A DNA stretch of 64,000 bases, from positions 33,697 to 97,696 of the forward strand of contig NZ_BJNF01000057.1 in assembly GCF_006539545.1 (NCBI RefSeq), in the 5' to 3' direction. Positions 18,717 to 28,089 of the stretch are shown here, piece by piece. Each line of letters starts with the position of its first letter. Within the stretch, counting starts at the first letter, position 1. The translations under genes were made by a program, and so were the position numbers. The notes below the pieces were generated by a model. The model saw only the letters and a program-made list of their open reading frames with translations. It made no database searches and had not been told where the DNA came from. The stretch comes from Nitrobacter winogradskyi. Its GTDB lineage: Bacteria; Pseudomonadota; Alphaproteobacteria; Rhizobiales; Xanthobacteraceae.

Positions 18717-21700
18717 ATGCGATTCGAACGGCGCTACACCACGGACGGCCATTCACCCTATGCCGGGATTGATTTCCGGCTGACCACGAGCGAGATTCGA
18801 AATCCGGACGGCTCGGTGGTGTTTCGCCTCGAAAATGTGGAAGTGCCGGAATTCTGGTCGCAGGTCGCTTCCGACGTACTGGCGCAGAAGTATTTCCGGA
18901 AAGCTGGCGTCGCGGCGCGCTTGAAGAAAGTCGAGGAGGAAACAGTCCCTTCGTGGCTGTGGCGTTCGATCCCCGATACCGAGGCGCTCGCCGCCCTCCC
19001 CGAGAACGAACGCATCGTCGGGGAAACCTCGGCGAAGCAGGTCTTCGACCGGCTGGCCGGCTGCTGGACCTATTGGGGCTGGAAAGGCGGCTACTTCACC
19101 TCTGAAGACGACGCGCGGGCTTTCAGCGACGAACTGCGCTACATGCTGGCGCGCCAGATGGTGGCGCCGAACTCGCCGCAGTGGTTCAACACCGGCCTGC
19201 ACTGGGCCTATGGCATCGACGGCCCCGGCCAGGGCCACTACTACGTCGACTTCCAGACCGGCAAGATGATCAGGTCGAAGTCGTCCTATGAACATCCGCA
19301 GCCGCACGCCTGTTTCATCCAGGGCATCGAGGACGACCTCGTCAATGAAGGCGGCATCATGGATCTGTGGGTGCGCGAGGCGCGCCTGTTCAAATACGGC
19401 TCCGGCACCGGCTCCAACTTCTCGCGGTTACGTGGCGAAGGCGAGCGCCTCTCGGGCGGCGGCCGCTCCTCAGGCCTGATGAGCTTCCTCAAGATCGGCG
19501 ACCGCGCGGCTGGGGCCATCAAGAGCGGCGGCACCACGCGCCGCGCCGCCAAGATGGTGGTGGTCGATGCCGATCACCCTGATATCGAGCAGTATATCGA
19601 CTGGAAGGTGAAGGAGGAGCAGAAGGTCGCCGCCCTCGTCACCGGCTCCAGGATCAACCAGAAGCACCTCAAGGCGGTGATGCGCGCCTGCGTCAACTGC
19701 GAGGGCTCGGGCGACGACTGCTTCTTGCCGGAAAAGAACCCGGCGCTGCGCCGTGAGATCAAGCTCGCCCGCCGCGCCCAGGTGCCTGACAACTACATCA
19801 AGCGTGTCATCCAGTTCGCCCGGCAGGGCTACAAGGAGATCGACTTCCCGGTCTACGATACCGACTGGGATTCCGAGGCGTATCTCACCGTCTCCGGCCA
19901 GAACTCCAACAATTCGGTATCGCTGAAAGACGACTTCCTGCGCGCGGTCGAGACCGACGGCGACTGGAATCTGAAGGGACGCACGAACGGGAAGGTGACG
20001 AAGACCCTCAAGGCGCGCGAGCTTTGGGAAAAGATCGGCTACGCCGCCTGGGCCTCGGCCGATCCCGGCCTGCACTTCAACACCACGATGAACGACTGGC
20101 ACACCTGCAAGGCGTCCGGCGACATCCGCGCGTCGAATCCATGCTCGGAATACATGTTCCTCGACGATACCGCCTGCAACCTCGCCTCCGCGAATCTGAT
20201 CACGTTCTATGATACCGCCTCGAAGCAGTTCAACGTGGAGGCTTATGAACACACCGTTCGTCTCTGGACCGTCGTTCTGGAGATCTCGGTGCTGATGGCG
20301 CAGTTTCCGTCGAAGGCGATCGCCGCGCTTTCCTATGAATTCCGCACGCTCGGTCTCGGCTTCGCCAACATCGGCGGTCTCCTGATGACCATGGGCCTGT
20401 CCTATGACTCGCGTGAAGGACGCGCGCTGTGCGGCGCGCTGACCGCGATCATGACCGGCATTGCCTACGGGACTTCCGCTGAAATGGCCGGCGAACTCGG
20501 CGCGTTCCCCGGCCACAAGAAAAACGCCGGCCATATGCTGCGCGTGATCCGCAATCACCGCCGCGCCGCGCACGGTCAGGCACACGGCTATGAGGCGCTC
20601 GCGGTCAACCCGGTGCCGCTGGACCACGCCTCCTGCCCGCAAGCGGACCTGATCGCCCACGCAACCAGGGCGTGGGATGACGCGCTCGCGCTCGGCGAGC
20701 AGCACGGCTACCGCAATGCCCAGGTCACGGTGGTGGCGCCGACCGGCACCATCGGCCTGGTCATGGACTGCGACACCACCGGCATCGAGCCCGACTTCGC
20801 GCTGGTGAAGTTCAAGAAGCTCGCCGGCGGCGGCTACTGGAAGATCATCAATCGCGCGGTGCCGGAGGCGCTGCGCGCGCTTGGCTATCGCGAGAGCGAG
20901 ATCGCCGAGATCGAGGCCTATGCGGTCGGCCACGGCTCGCTGTCCAACGCGCCGGGCATCAACGTCTCCACCTTGAAGGCCAAGGGGTTCACCGACGAGG
21001 CCATCGCCAAGGTGGAAAAGGCGCTGCCCACCGCGTTCGACATCAAGTTCGCCTTCAATAAATGGACGTTCGGCGAGGACTTCATCCGTGACACGCTCGG
21101 GGTCGACGCCGACGCCCTCGCCTCGCCGGCCTTCGACCTGCTCGCCGCGATCGGCTTCAACAGGCGCGAAATCGAAGCCGCCAACGTGCACATCTGCGGC
21201 GCGATGACGGTGGAAGGCGCGCCTCACCTCAGGGCCGAGCACTATCCGGTGTTCGACTGCGCCAACCCCTGCGGCAAGATCGGCAAGCGCTATCTCTCGG
21301 TCGAAAGCCACATCCGCATGATGGCGGCTTCGCAGCCCTTCATCTCGGGCGCGATCTCGAAAACCATCAACATGCCGAACGACGCCACGGTGGAAGACTG
21401 CAAGTCGGCCTATCTGCTGTCGTGGAAGCTCGCGCTGAAGGCCAACGCGCTCTACCGCGACGGATCGAAACTGTCCCAGCCGCTCAACTCGCAGCTCATC
21501 GCCGATGATGACAGCGACGACGACGCGATCGAGGCGCTGATGGACAAGCCGATGGCCGCCCGAACCGCGCAGGTGGCGGAAAAGGTTGTTGAGAAGCTGG
21601 TGGAGCGCATTGTCGTGCTGCGCGAGCGCGAGAGGATGCCGGACCGCCGCAAGGGCTATACCCAGAAGGCCGTGGTCGGTGGCCACAAGGTCTATGTCCG

Positions 21701-22541
21701 CACCGGCGAATATGACGACGGCCGCCTGGGCGAGATCTTCATCGACATGCACAAGGAAGGCGCGGCGCTACGCTCCTTCATCAACAACTTCGCCATTGCG
21801 GTGTCGCTCGGCCTGCAATACGGCGTGCCGCTGGAGGAATATGTCGACGCCTTCACCTTCACCCGCTTCGAACCGGCGGGACCGGTGCAGGGCAACGACT
21901 CGATCAAGTACGCGACTTCGATCCTCGACTACGTATTCCGAGAACTCGCCGTCAGCTATATGGGACGCTACGACCTCGCCCATGTCGATCCGTCGGAGAC
22001 CGGCTTCGACGCGCTCGGCAAGGGCGTGGCCGAAGGCAAGACGCCGGAAGGCCAGCAGGCCACCCGCTATGTGTCGAAGGGCCTGACCCGCTCACGCACC
22101 GACAACCTCGTCGTCATGCGCGGAGGGGTACCCTCCCCTGGAGGGGGAGGTTCGGCAAGCCCTGGCGTGCAAGAGCACGCCGCGGCGAGCCGGGGTGGGG
22201 TGAATCTCGACAACAGCGCGCGTTCTTCTGCTCCCTCCGCCCTTGCGGGGGCCAACGTCACCGCCCTCTCCTCTTCGCGCGCCGGCGATACGCTCGAAGG
22301 CGCGGCCGCGCTGAAGCAGGACACCGGTCACGATCTCTCGCCGACCGAGCGGCTAGAGCAGCAGCAGAGAGGCAAGGTCGCCGCGCCGGCAATCGCACCG
22401 ACCAAGGCCGAGCGCCGCGCCGAAGCGAAGGCAAAAGGCTATGAGGGCGAGATGTGCCCGGAGTGCGCTAACTTCACGCTGGTGCGCAATGGCACCTGCA
22501 TGAAGTGCGACACGTGTGGAAGCACGACGGGATGTAGCTAA
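18717..22541 (+). CDS. nrdJ: adenosylcobalamin-dependent (class II) ribonucleotide reductase
   Basis: The B12-dependent ribonucleotide reductase makes deoxyribonucleotides without needing oxygen. It is 1274 residues, of the long form. The catalytic barrel includes [29 protein letters not shown] and [20 protein letters not shown] (N-x-C-x-E catalytic triad). The C-terminus has a TSCPD-like region and a cysteine tail (CPEC and [14 protein letters not shown]) for redox recycling. Residues about 1138-1164 ([14 protein letters not shown] and following) are encoded by an inserted palindromic repeat in the linker before the Cys-rich tail. No other reductase gene is in the window. An NrdR-type operator and a long leader lie upstream. 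The ribosome-binding site is weak. Confidence 0.96.
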   Translation: MRFERRYTTDGHSPYAGIDFRLTTSEIRNPDGSVVFRLENVEVPEFWSQVASDVLAQKYFRKAGVAARLKKVEEETVPSWLWRSIPDTEALAALPENERIVGETSAKQVFDRLAGCWTYWGWKGGYFTSEDDARAFSDELRYMLARQMVAPNSPQWFNTGLHWAYGIDGPGQGHYYVDFQTGKMIRSKSSYEHPQPHACFIQGIEDDLVNEGGIMDLWVREARLFKYGSGTGSNFSRLRGEGERLSGGGRSSGLMSFLKIGDRAAGAIKSGGTTRRAAKMVVVDADHPDIEQYIDWKVKEEQKVAALVTGSRINQKHLKAVMRACVNCEGSGDDCFLPEKNPALRREIKLARRAQVPDNYIKRVIQFARQGYKEIDFPVYDTDWDSEAYLTVSGQNSNNSVSLKDDFLRAVETDGDWNLKGRTNGKVTKTLKARELWEKIGYAAWASADPGLHFNTTMNDWHTCKASGDIRASNPCSEYMFLDDTACNLASANLITFYDTASKQFNVEAYEHTVRLWTVVLEISVLMAQFPSKAIAALSYEFRTLGLGFANIGGLLMTMGLSYDSREGRALCGALTAIMTGIAYGTSAEMAGELGAFPGHKKNAGHMLRVIRNHRRAAHGQAHGYEALAVNPVPLDHASCPQADLIAHATRAWDDALALGEQHGYRNAQVTVVAPTGTIGLVMDCDTTGIEPDFALVKFKKLAGGGYWKIINRAVPEALRALGYRESEIAEIEAYAVGHGSLSNAPGINVSTLKAKGFTDEAIAKVEKALPTAFDIKFAFNKWTFGEDFIRDTLGVDADALASPAFDLLAAIGFNRREIEAANVHICGAMTVEGAPHLRAEHYPVFDCANPCGKIGKRYLSVESHIRMMAASQPFISGAISKTINMPNDATVEDCKSAYLLSWKLALKANALYRDGSKLSQPLNSQLIADDDSDDDAIEALMDKPMAARTAQVAEKVVEKLVERIVVLRERERMPDRRKGYTQKAVVGGHKVYVRTGEYDDGRLGEIFIDMHKEGAALRSFINNFAIAVSLGLQYGVPLEEYVDAFTFTRFEPAGPVQGNDSIKYATSILDYVFRELAVSYMGRYDLAHVDPSETGFDALGKGVAEGKTPEGQQATRYVSKGLTRSRTDNLVVMRGGVPSPGGGGSASPGVQEHAAASRGGVNLDNSARSSAPSALAGANVTALSSSRAGDTLEGAAALKQDTGHDLSPTERLEQQQRGKVAAPAIAPTKAERRAEAKAKGYEGEMCPECANFTLVRNGTCMKCDTCGSTTGCS
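22128..22206 (+). repeat. palindromic repeat (family E) inserted in frame within nrdJ
   Basis: The left hairpin CTCCCC-TGGA-GGGGGAG is followed by the middle hairpin GGCGTGC-AAGA-GCACGCC and the right end GAGCCGGGGTGGGGTGA. This layout is typical of intergenic palindromic elements in Bradyrhizobium and relatives. Here it lies within the coding frame and adds about 27 residues to NrdJ without a stop codon. Confidence 0.75.
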
Positions 22542-22627
22542 TTCACAACGGCGGCTTCGTTTTTGTCCAATAAACATGAAGCGGGAAGAAATTGTCCGTT
22601 CGTTTTACAAATTAGCTGGCGCTAAGC

Positions 22628-23566
22628 ATGGCCAAACGTCAGATCAACCGGCAAATCACGGCCTCTTTCCACTATTTGGTCAAGACCGTGAAGAATGAAG
22701 ATACTGAGGGAGAACCAACTGAGTTGCCGTTTACGTCCGCGGAATTCTCAAGAATCCTTAACCGAATTAAGGACGTCTCGCTGCTCGACGTCAAAGACGA
22801 AAATATCATCGCGAACATCAAACTAGGCCACGAACTGCCGTTCACCTATCACGAGATTGTCGACAATCACTTGCATTTCGGAGAATTCGAAGGCGCGTAC
22901 TACGGGCAAGAATATCGCAACAATCGACTAGGAGTGATTGCTGCGGACAGCTTAAACTTGCGAAGGTTCAATTACCTGACGACTCGGTTGAGCGACGGTA
23001 GAATTCTGATCGGTGTTACATACAATGGACAATTCGGAGACTACGAAGGCATAAGACAATGCTTTACACATCTCCTTCAATCCAACGGCACAGTCACGTC
23101 TAAAACAATCAAAAGCGTTTCAGACGAAATCGGTGCTGGCGTGCCTGTTGAGGTAAAACTAACATTTCGAACCGCTAGCGCGCGACCAGAGCGTCGAGGT
23201 CTTTTTGCACGATCAGGTGTCATTGCGATCAGATCAACAGAGTATGGTGATGGATTTGGCGAAGAAGTCGCCAGGATGGCGCGAAGCGCGAAGGGTGGGA
23301 TTAAAGACAGAAAGCGCTCAATTGCCGATCTGGTGAAAGCTAGCTCCATGATTGAGTTAGAGGATGACGATATTGTCGCCGTCACTGCGCTCGTAAGAGA
23401 GCAAGGCAGGACGAGAACTATTTACTTTCTCGGTGAGAATAACTTTTCAACGAAGTATCCTCTGAAGGTTAGCGTATCAGCGAATGGAACAGCCAATCGT
23501 ACCGAAGTTCGAAGCGAACTTATCAATCTCATGCGAAGCAAAATCATTCCGATGATAAGCGGATAG
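22628..23566 (+). CDS. uncharacterised soluble protein, first gene of a lower-GC two-gene cassette
   Basis: A 312-residue protein that I do not recognise. No signal peptide or membrane helix is visible. It seems to have two parts: a mixed alpha/beta N-terminal half (about 1-150, containing HFGEFEGAYYGQEYRNN) and a C-terminal half with a basic stretch (SAKGGIKDRKRS, about 215-230) and a final beta/alpha region. Codon and base use are clearly more A/T-rich than in nrdJ, 86 bases upstream, and in most of the window, suggesting transfer. The next gene starts 2 bases after its stop and encodes a four-helix membrane protein, so the two form an operon. The soluble-plus-four-helix architecture resembles the phage-exclusion pair RexA/RexB and, in reverse order, Kiwa. 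That is an analogy of size and layout, not a sequence match. Confidence 0.8.
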   Translation: MAKRQINRQITASFHYLVKTVKNEDTEGEPTELPFTSAEFSRILNRIKDVSLLDVKDENIIANIKLGHELPFTYHEIVDNHLHFGEFEGAYYGQEYRNNRLGVIAADSLNLRRFNYLTTRLSDGRILIGVTYNGQFGDYEGIRQCFTHLLQSNGTVTSKTIKSVSDEIGAGVPVEVKLTFRTASARPERRGLFARSGVIAIRSTEYGDGFGEEVARMARSAKGGIKDRKRSIADLVKASSMIELEDDDIVAVTALVREQGRTRTIYFLGENNFSTKYPLKVSVSANGTANRTEVRSELINLMRSKIIPMISG

Positions 23567-23568
23567 CG

Positions 23569-24162
23569 ATGAGATCTCTAATTGCTGCAAATTACGAAAC
23601 CTATCGCGACTTGCGGACTAGCGCTCGCGAAAATCATCTGGTCCGACTCGTCGGATCAGCACTTGTCAGTATATTCTTCGCTGTATTCTTTAACATTGCC
23701 ACCAACAGCGGAATAATTGTTACAGCATTGGCCGTTTTGACAGGTTTCATTTTTGCGGCCTTGTGCTCAGACCATTCTCTCGTCGATGCTAGATTGCCTG
23801 TACCCAAGGATGAGCTTCAAGTTGCTGAGATCGTTAGACTTGGACATTTGGCTACTAACTTCCAATCTCGCTCTGCTTACTTCATTTTTCTTGCAATCTG
23901 CACGATTGGCCTACTAGTTCTGATCAGCACTGCTGCACTACCCGAACAAGATCGCCTGATCCCCGCCAGCACATTCGCTTTCCTCGATTCCTATTCGCTC
24001 AACGAATGCCTTCCAACATTCTTCCGCACATTGCGAGTGTTCTTGGCCAGCTTCGCAGCATTCATGTCCTTAGAGTGTGTCTATACATTTTACCGTTTGT
24101 CAGAGACGACGTTGGCAATAGTCTATGCTCGTAGAATCTATCTGAGATCGGAACGTTTGTAA
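23569..24162 (+). CDS. uncharacterised four-helix membrane protein, second gene of the cassette
   Basis: A 197-residue protein with four predicted transmembrane helices (about 26-44, 47-66, 102-122 and 153-175), a soluble loop between helices 2 and 3 (about 67-101), and a basic C-terminal tail. There is no signal peptide and no recognised catalytic motif. It starts 2 bases after the stop of the soluble partner gene and shares its lower GC content, so the pair was probably acquired together. Size and topology are like effector membrane proteins of two-gene defence systems (RexB, KwaA). An ordinary small membrane protein with an unknown housekeeping role cannot be excluded. It is followed by a short repeat-like stretch (24170-24260), not another gene. 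Confidence 0.8.
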   Translation: MRSLIAANYETYRDLRTSARENHLVRLVGSALVSIFFAVFFNIATNSGIIVTALAVLTGFIFAALCSDHSLVDARLPVPKDELQVAEIVRLGHLATNFQSRSAYFIFLAICTIGLLVLISTAALPEQDRLIPASTFAFLDSYSLNECLPTFFRTLRVFLASFAAFMSLECVYTFYRLSETTLAIVYARRIYLRSERL

Positions 24163-24383
24163 TACGCTAACGGTAGCTCGTAGAGCGGAGCAGCGCAACG
24201 TAGTCCGCCGCACCTCTCCCTCGATAGTGTGATAGAGGTTAGGTTACAGCCTTCGGCTATGGAACCACTGCCTCCTTGGCAATGGATCTAGACAGAATCG
24301 CTCACGCCTGTTCAAAGACGAAGCTGCGCCGCCCAAGATGAGTTCCCTCACACTTCCAGCAAGCTCATCACGTGCCGAATCCG

Positions 24384-24539
24384 TCAAATGCCGAGGTGTT
24401 TGATAACCACCAGTCCGACGAAGAAAGCAACCAGCAGGAACGCGCCGACTATCACGTAGACGTTCTTGCGGCGTTTGCTCATATTCGGCGCCCCGTTGTA
24501 TTCTCGCGTAGAACTGCGCCATTCCCTGAAATCGTTCAT
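24384..24539 (-). CDS. small single-span membrane protein, 51 residues
   Basis: A short gene starting at the ATG at 24537-24539 with the strong ribosome-binding site CGGAGG 8 bases upstream. The protein has a polar N-terminus (MNDFREWRSSTREYNGAPN), a basic MSKRRKN segment, one transmembrane helix (about residues 27-46, VYVIVGAFLLVAFFVGLVVI) and ends KHLGI. A second in-frame ATG at 24482 would give a 32-residue form. It lies 50 bases downstream of the ROK kinase gene on the same strand and may be cotranscribed with it. The function is unknown. Confidence 0.65.
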   Translation of the reverse strand: MNDFREWRSSTREYNGAPNMSKRRKNVYVIVGAFLLVAFFVGLVVIKHLGI

Positions 24540-24589
24540 TGTTCAAACCTCCGTCGCCGCCGGCGTTAAGCCCCATGCATAGGAAGCGC

Positions 24590-25300
24590 TTAACGCACCC
24601 TCGCCCGCGCGTCCACACCGCTCTGATCCCATAACCGGAAACCGCCCTCGAACGCATCGGCATTGTCGCCGCGCCGCGATTTCGGCGGCAGCTTTTCGAG
24701 ATGCTTGACGTTGCCGCCGCCGATCAGCACCTCGTCCGGTTCGAGCGCGGCCGAAAGCTGCGCGACGATATCGAAGACATGCTTGCGCCATTTCCTGTCG
24801 CCGCTGCGCTTACGCCCGGCCTTCCCGGCGTAATCTTCATAGGTTCTACCCTTCCGGTATGGCAGGTGAGCCAATTCCATCGGCTCCGGTTCGCCGTCCA
24901 CGATCATCGCGGAGCCGAGTCCGGTGCCGAGCCCGAGAAACAGCATCCGCCCGCCGCGATAGCCGCCGAGCGCCTGCATCAACGCGTCGTTGACCAGCCG
25001 GGTCGGCTTGCCGAACGCCTTCTGAAAATCGAAGCCCTTCCACCCCTCGCCGAGATTGATGGGCTCGCGTAGAGGGCGATTGCCGCAGACCGGGCCGGGA
25101 TAGCCGATCGAAATCACGTCGAAGGACCAGTCCTTCGTCAGCGCCTTGACCCTGCGCACCATTTCTTTCGCCGTGAGATCGGGTCCGGATTCGAACTTGC
25201 GCGGGGTGCGGTCCGTGTTGGTCATCATCTTGACATTGGACCCGCCCACGTCGATCGCGAGAACGGCCCGGTTCGTCTGGCTGGAGCGTGCTGCCTTCAT
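24590..25300 (-). CDS. ROK-family sugar kinase, polyphosphate glucokinase-like
   Basis: A 236-residue kinase of the ROK/actin-like ATPase fold, closest in pattern to polyphosphate-glucose phosphotransferases. It has LAIDVGGSNVK (phosphate 1 loop), GYPGPV, NDALMQALGG with the probable catalytic Asp, and GLGTGLGSAMI (phosphate 2). The zinc-binding cysteines of classical ROK repressors are absent, and no DNA-binding domain is present. I chose the ATG at 25300 because GAGGCG lies just upstream. The substrate (glucose or another hexose, with ATP or polyphosphate as donor) cannot be decided from sequence; ppk and ppx elsewhere in the window show that polyphosphate is made. Confidence 0.75.
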   Translation of the reverse strand: MKAARSSQTNRAVLAIDVGGSNVKMMTNTDRTPRKFESGPDLTAKEMVRRVKALTKDWSFDVISIGYPGPVCGNRPLREPINLGEGWKGFDFQKAFGKPTRLVNDALMQALGGYRGGRMLFLGLGTGLGSAMIVDGEPEPMELAHLPYRKGRTYEDYAGKAGRKRSGDRKWRKHVFDIVAQLSAALEPDEVLIGGGNVKHLEKLPPKSRRGDNADAFEGGFRLWDQSGVDARARVR

Positions 25301-25412
25301 GGTTCGCCTCAAAACATCCGATGTGCGGCCAGCGGCGCTTCAAAAGCGCCGATCTCAAACGCTGGCGCTTCGCGATTGCTCTCCGCTTGCGGCCGTTCAA
25401 ATTCGGGCCTAA

Positions 25413-25544
25413 CTAGAGCCCTTCCGCTTCCGCTTGAACAGAAGCGAGGCTCTAGATTGTTGTTTTGACGCGTTTTCTTTCCGCGAACCGGTATCCATCC
25501 TTAGGGCTCAAGCCCGAGGACATGCTTCGCTCGAAAACGCTATA
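25413..25544 (-). repeat. palindromic repeat family A, copy 3 (long form)
   Basis: A family A copy in reverse orientation, bounded by CTAGAGCC and CGCTATAG. It carries an extra internal hairpin (GGGCTCAAGCCC) also seen as GGGCTCGAGCCC in the copy at 49429. It fills most of the gap between the divergent ROK kinase and GST genes. Confidence 0.85.
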
Positions 25545-25598
25545 GCTGCGGTATCTGCCTGTCTCACTATCATACTCGCTGCTCCGGAGTGCCTCTTG

Positions 25599-26471
25599 AT
25601 GACCGACGCCCCCTATACACCGCCCAAAGTCTGGACCTTTGATAAGGAGAATGGCGGCAGATTCGCTTCGGTCAACCGGCCGACCGCCGGCGCGACCCAC
25701 GAAAAGGTGCTGCCCGTCGGCAAGCATCCCTTCCAGCTTTATTCGCGGGGAACGCCGAACGGCCAGAAGGTCACCATCATGTTCGAGGAACTGCTCGCAC
25801 GCGGTCACGCCGGCGCGGAATATGATGCGTGGTTGATCCAGATCGACGGCGAGCAATTCGGCTCGGGTTTCGTCGAGGTCAATCCGAACTCGAAGATTCC
25901 GGCGCTGGTTGACCGTTCGAGGCCCGTGCCGTTCCGCGTGTTTGAATCCGGTGCGATCCTCCTGCATCTCGCGGACAAGTTCCGCGAGTTCATCCCGAGG
26001 GCGACGGCGGCGCGCGCGGAGTGCCTGTCCTGGCTGTTCTGGCAGATGGGAAGCGCGCCCTATCTCGGCGGCGGCTTCGGGCACTTCTACCACTATGCGC
26101 CGGAGAAGATCGAATATGCCATCAATCGCTTCGCGATGGAAACGAAGCGGCAAATCGATGTGCTCGACCGCCGGCTCAAGGACAATGAGTATCTTGCCGG
26201 CGACGAGTACACGATCGCGGACATGGCGGTGTGGCCATGGTATGGCGGCCTGGCCGAGGGCGGGCTCTACGGCGACAGCGCGACCTTCCTCGACGTCCAG
26301 AGTTACAGGAACGTGCAGCGCTGGACCGCGCAGATTGCCGCGCGGCCCGCGGTGAAGCGCGGCCGCATCGTCAACCGCACCTCAGGTGATCCTGCAAGCC
26401 AGCTTCACGAGCGCCACGACGCTTCGGATTTCGAGACCCGGACGCAGGACAAGCTGGCGAAGCAGGGTTGA
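25599..26471 (+). CDS. yghU: glutathione-dependent disulfide-bond oxidoreductase (YghU-type GST)
   Basis: A 290-residue member of the Nu-class glutathione transferases (YghU/YfcG group), which use two glutathiones to reduce disulfides or organic peroxides. The N-terminal extension TPPKVWTFDKENGGRFASVN precedes the thioredoxin-like domain (PFQLYSRGTPNGQKVTIMFEE), followed by VNPNSKIPALVD and ESGAILLHLADK for glutathione binding and the all-helical C-terminal domain (SWLFWQMG, GHFYHYAPE). Length matches E. coli YghU (288). The ATG at 25599 has GGAG 10 bases upstream. An SDR gene follows 48 bases downstream. Confidence 0.92.
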   Translation: MTDAPYTPPKVWTFDKENGGRFASVNRPTAGATHEKVLPVGKHPFQLYSRGTPNGQKVTIMFEELLARGHAGAEYDAWLIQIDGEQFGSGFVEVNPNSKIPALVDRSRPVPFRVFESGAILLHLADKFREFIPRATAARAECLSWLFWQMGSAPYLGGGFGHFYHYAPEKIEYAINRFAMETKRQIDVLDRRLKDNEYLAGDEYTIADMAVWPWYGGLAEGGLYGDSATFLDVQSYRNVQRWTAQIAARPAVKRGRIVNRTSGDPASQLHERHDASDFETRTQDKLAKQG

Positions 26472-26519
26472 GGCGCGCCCTCTCTCATTAGCAGCCATTC
26501 CGGGCTGGAGGCTCATGCA

Positions 26520-27200
26520 ATGCAAGGAAAGGTCATCGCCGTCACCGGAGCTTCCGGCGCGCTGGGCAAGGTGGTCGTGGATGCCGCCATCACGCGCGGC
26601 GCCAGGGTGGCCTGCATCAACAGGGCTGTGGCAAAGGGCGATGCTAGCGCCGACCGGCTCGAATTCGGCGGCGTCGATCTGGCTGACGCCGCACAGGCCT
26701 TGCAAGCCATAGATGCGGCGGCCGCGCATTTCGGCCGGCTCGATGCTCTCGTCAACATTGCCGGTGCGTTTGCCTTCGAAACCGTCGCCGACGGCGATCC
26801 GAAGACCTGGCAGCGCCTTTACGCGATCAATGTGACGACCGCGCTGAACGCCTCGCGAGCGGCGATCCCGCATCTGGTTGTGTCCGGCGCCGGACGCATC
26901 GTCAACATCGGCGCGATGGGAGCCTTGCAGGCTGGCGCGGGCATGGGCGCCTATGCCGCGTCGAAAGCGGCCGTGCATCGGCTGACCGAAGCGCTTGCGT
27001 CCGAGTTGAAGGGCAAGGTCACCGTCAACGCCGTCCTGCCCTCGACGATCGATACGCCAGCCAACCGCAAGGACATGCCCAAAGCGGATTTCGCGACCTG
27101 GGTGACGACGGATGAACTGGCTGATGTCATCCTGTTTCTGGCAAGCGATGCGGCGAGCGGCGTGACAGGTGTGCTGCTTCCCGTGCGCGGACGCGCTTGA
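26520..27200 (+). CDS. short-chain dehydrogenase/reductase with altered catalytic triad
   Basis: A 226-residue Rossmann-fold oxidoreductase. The cofactor motif is TGASGALG (residues 9-16), followed by NIAGAFA, with YAASK giving the catalytic Tyr and Lys. The serine normally 13 residues before the Tyr is an alanine (IVNIGAMGAL), so the classical Ser-Tyr-Lys triad is incomplete and the protein may have weak or changed activity. It is somewhat shorter than typical SDRs (about 250). It follows the yghU gene on the same strand and may be cotranscribed. The substrate is unknown. Confidence 0.85.
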   Translation: MQGKVIAVTGASGALGKVVVDAAITRGARVACINRAVAKGDASADRLEFGGVDLADAAQALQAIDAAAAHFGRLDALVNIAGAFAFETVADGDPKTWQRLYAINVTTALNASRAAIPHLVVSGAGRIVNIGAMGALQAGAGMGAYAASKAAVHRLTEALASELKGKVTVNAVLPSTIDTPANRKDMPKADFATWVTTDELADVILFLASDAASGVTGVLLPVRGRA

Positions 27201-27249
27201 ATCGCGATTTGTATCGTTATAAATAATTGAATATAACAGTTTTCTGTCT

Positions 27250-27370
27250 CAAGCTTCGCGTCTGGTTGAACCGGAAGCGAAGCCTGCTGTTTGACGCGTC
27301 GTCTTCACGCGAGCCAATAATTTCCACCTCCGGCAAGGCCGGAGGACGTTCTTCCTTGGAAACGCTTTAG
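27250..27370 (-). repeat. palindromic repeat family A, copy 4 (diverged)
   Basis: A diverged reverse copy: AAGCGAAGCC...TTTGACGCGTCGTCTTCACGCGAGCC...TTGGAAACGCTTTAG, with an internal CCTCCGGCAAGGCCGGAGG hairpin. It occupies the gap before fabA. Confidence 0.7.
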
Positions 27371-27509
27371 AACCCGATTTTAGACCCTTGTGTTTCCATC
27401 GTAACGTGTAATTATACCGTTGTTGCTATCTCGGGTAGCGGCCAGAAGTTCCCACCCCTCAGCTTCACGGTTTCCTTTCCTTCGTCGTTCAGCGGGGATC
27501 AGGGTCGAA

Positions 27510-28052
27510 ATGCCTAACCTTCGCAGCAGCTATGACTACGAGGACTTGCTGGCTTGCGGCCGTGGCGAGATGTTCGGCCCCGACGAACCCAAACTTCCGT
27601 TGCCGCCGATGCTGATGTTCGATCGCATCACGGAGATCACGGAAGGCGGCGGGAAATACGGGCGCGGCCTGGTGCGCACCGAGCTCGACATCAAACCGAA
27701 CCTCTGGTTCTTCCACTGCCATTTTCAGAACGACCCGGTGATGCCCGGTTGTCTTGGTCTCGACGGGCTTTGGCAGATGGTGGGATTTTATCTGGTCTGG
27801 CTTGGCCGCGACCGGAATGTGCGGGCTCGTGCTCTCGGTCTTGGTGATTTGAAGTTTACAGGTCAAATCTTGCCGCACGCCCGTAAAATATCCTACACGG
27901 TCGACATCAAGCGGGTGATGCGTTCGAAGCTGGTGATGGCGATTGCCGACGGTACGGTCAGCGTCGACGGCGATATGATCTATCATGCCAAGGATCTTCG
28001 GCTCGGCCTGTTCAAGAGCCTGCCCGGATCACCGATTGAGCCGACAAGCTGA
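27510..28052 (+). CDS. fabA: 3-hydroxydecanoyl-ACP dehydratase/isomerase
   Basis: A 180-residue bifunctional hot-dog-fold enzyme that dehydrates 3-hydroxydecanoyl-ACP and isomerises trans-2 to cis-3-decenoyl-ACP, the branch point to unsaturated fatty acids. It aligns well with E. coli FabA ([35 protein letters not shown]). Catalytic His71 and Asp85 are present. The usual partner fabB (and fabI) is not next to it; the following gene encodes an unrelated nuclease-like protein. The ATG at 27510 matches the family N-terminus; AGGG lies upstream. Confidence 0.95.
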   Translation: MPNLRSSYDYEDLLACGRGEMFGPDEPKLPLPPMLMFDRITEITEGGGKYGRGLVRTELDIKPNLWFFHCHFQNDPVMPGCLGLDGLWQMVGFYLVWLGRDRNVRARALGLGDLKFTGQILPHARKISYTVDIKRVMRSKLVMAIADGTVSVDGDMIYHAKDLRLGLFKSLPGSPIEPTS

Positions 28053-28089
28053 TAAGCTCCCGGCTATTGAGTCGGCTTGAGCTTGCACC

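Noticed and set aside
19470..21752. 760-codon open frame on the minus strand opposite nrdJ
   Set aside because: It is a by-product of the strong third-position GC bias of nrdJ. It has no recognisable domain, and nrdJ on the other strand is certain.
22576..22698. 40-codon frame (MKREEIVRSFYKLAG...) overlapping the start of the cassette's first gene
   Set aside because: No ribosome-binding site and it overlaps the larger gene out of frame. A leader peptide is conceivable but nothing supports it.
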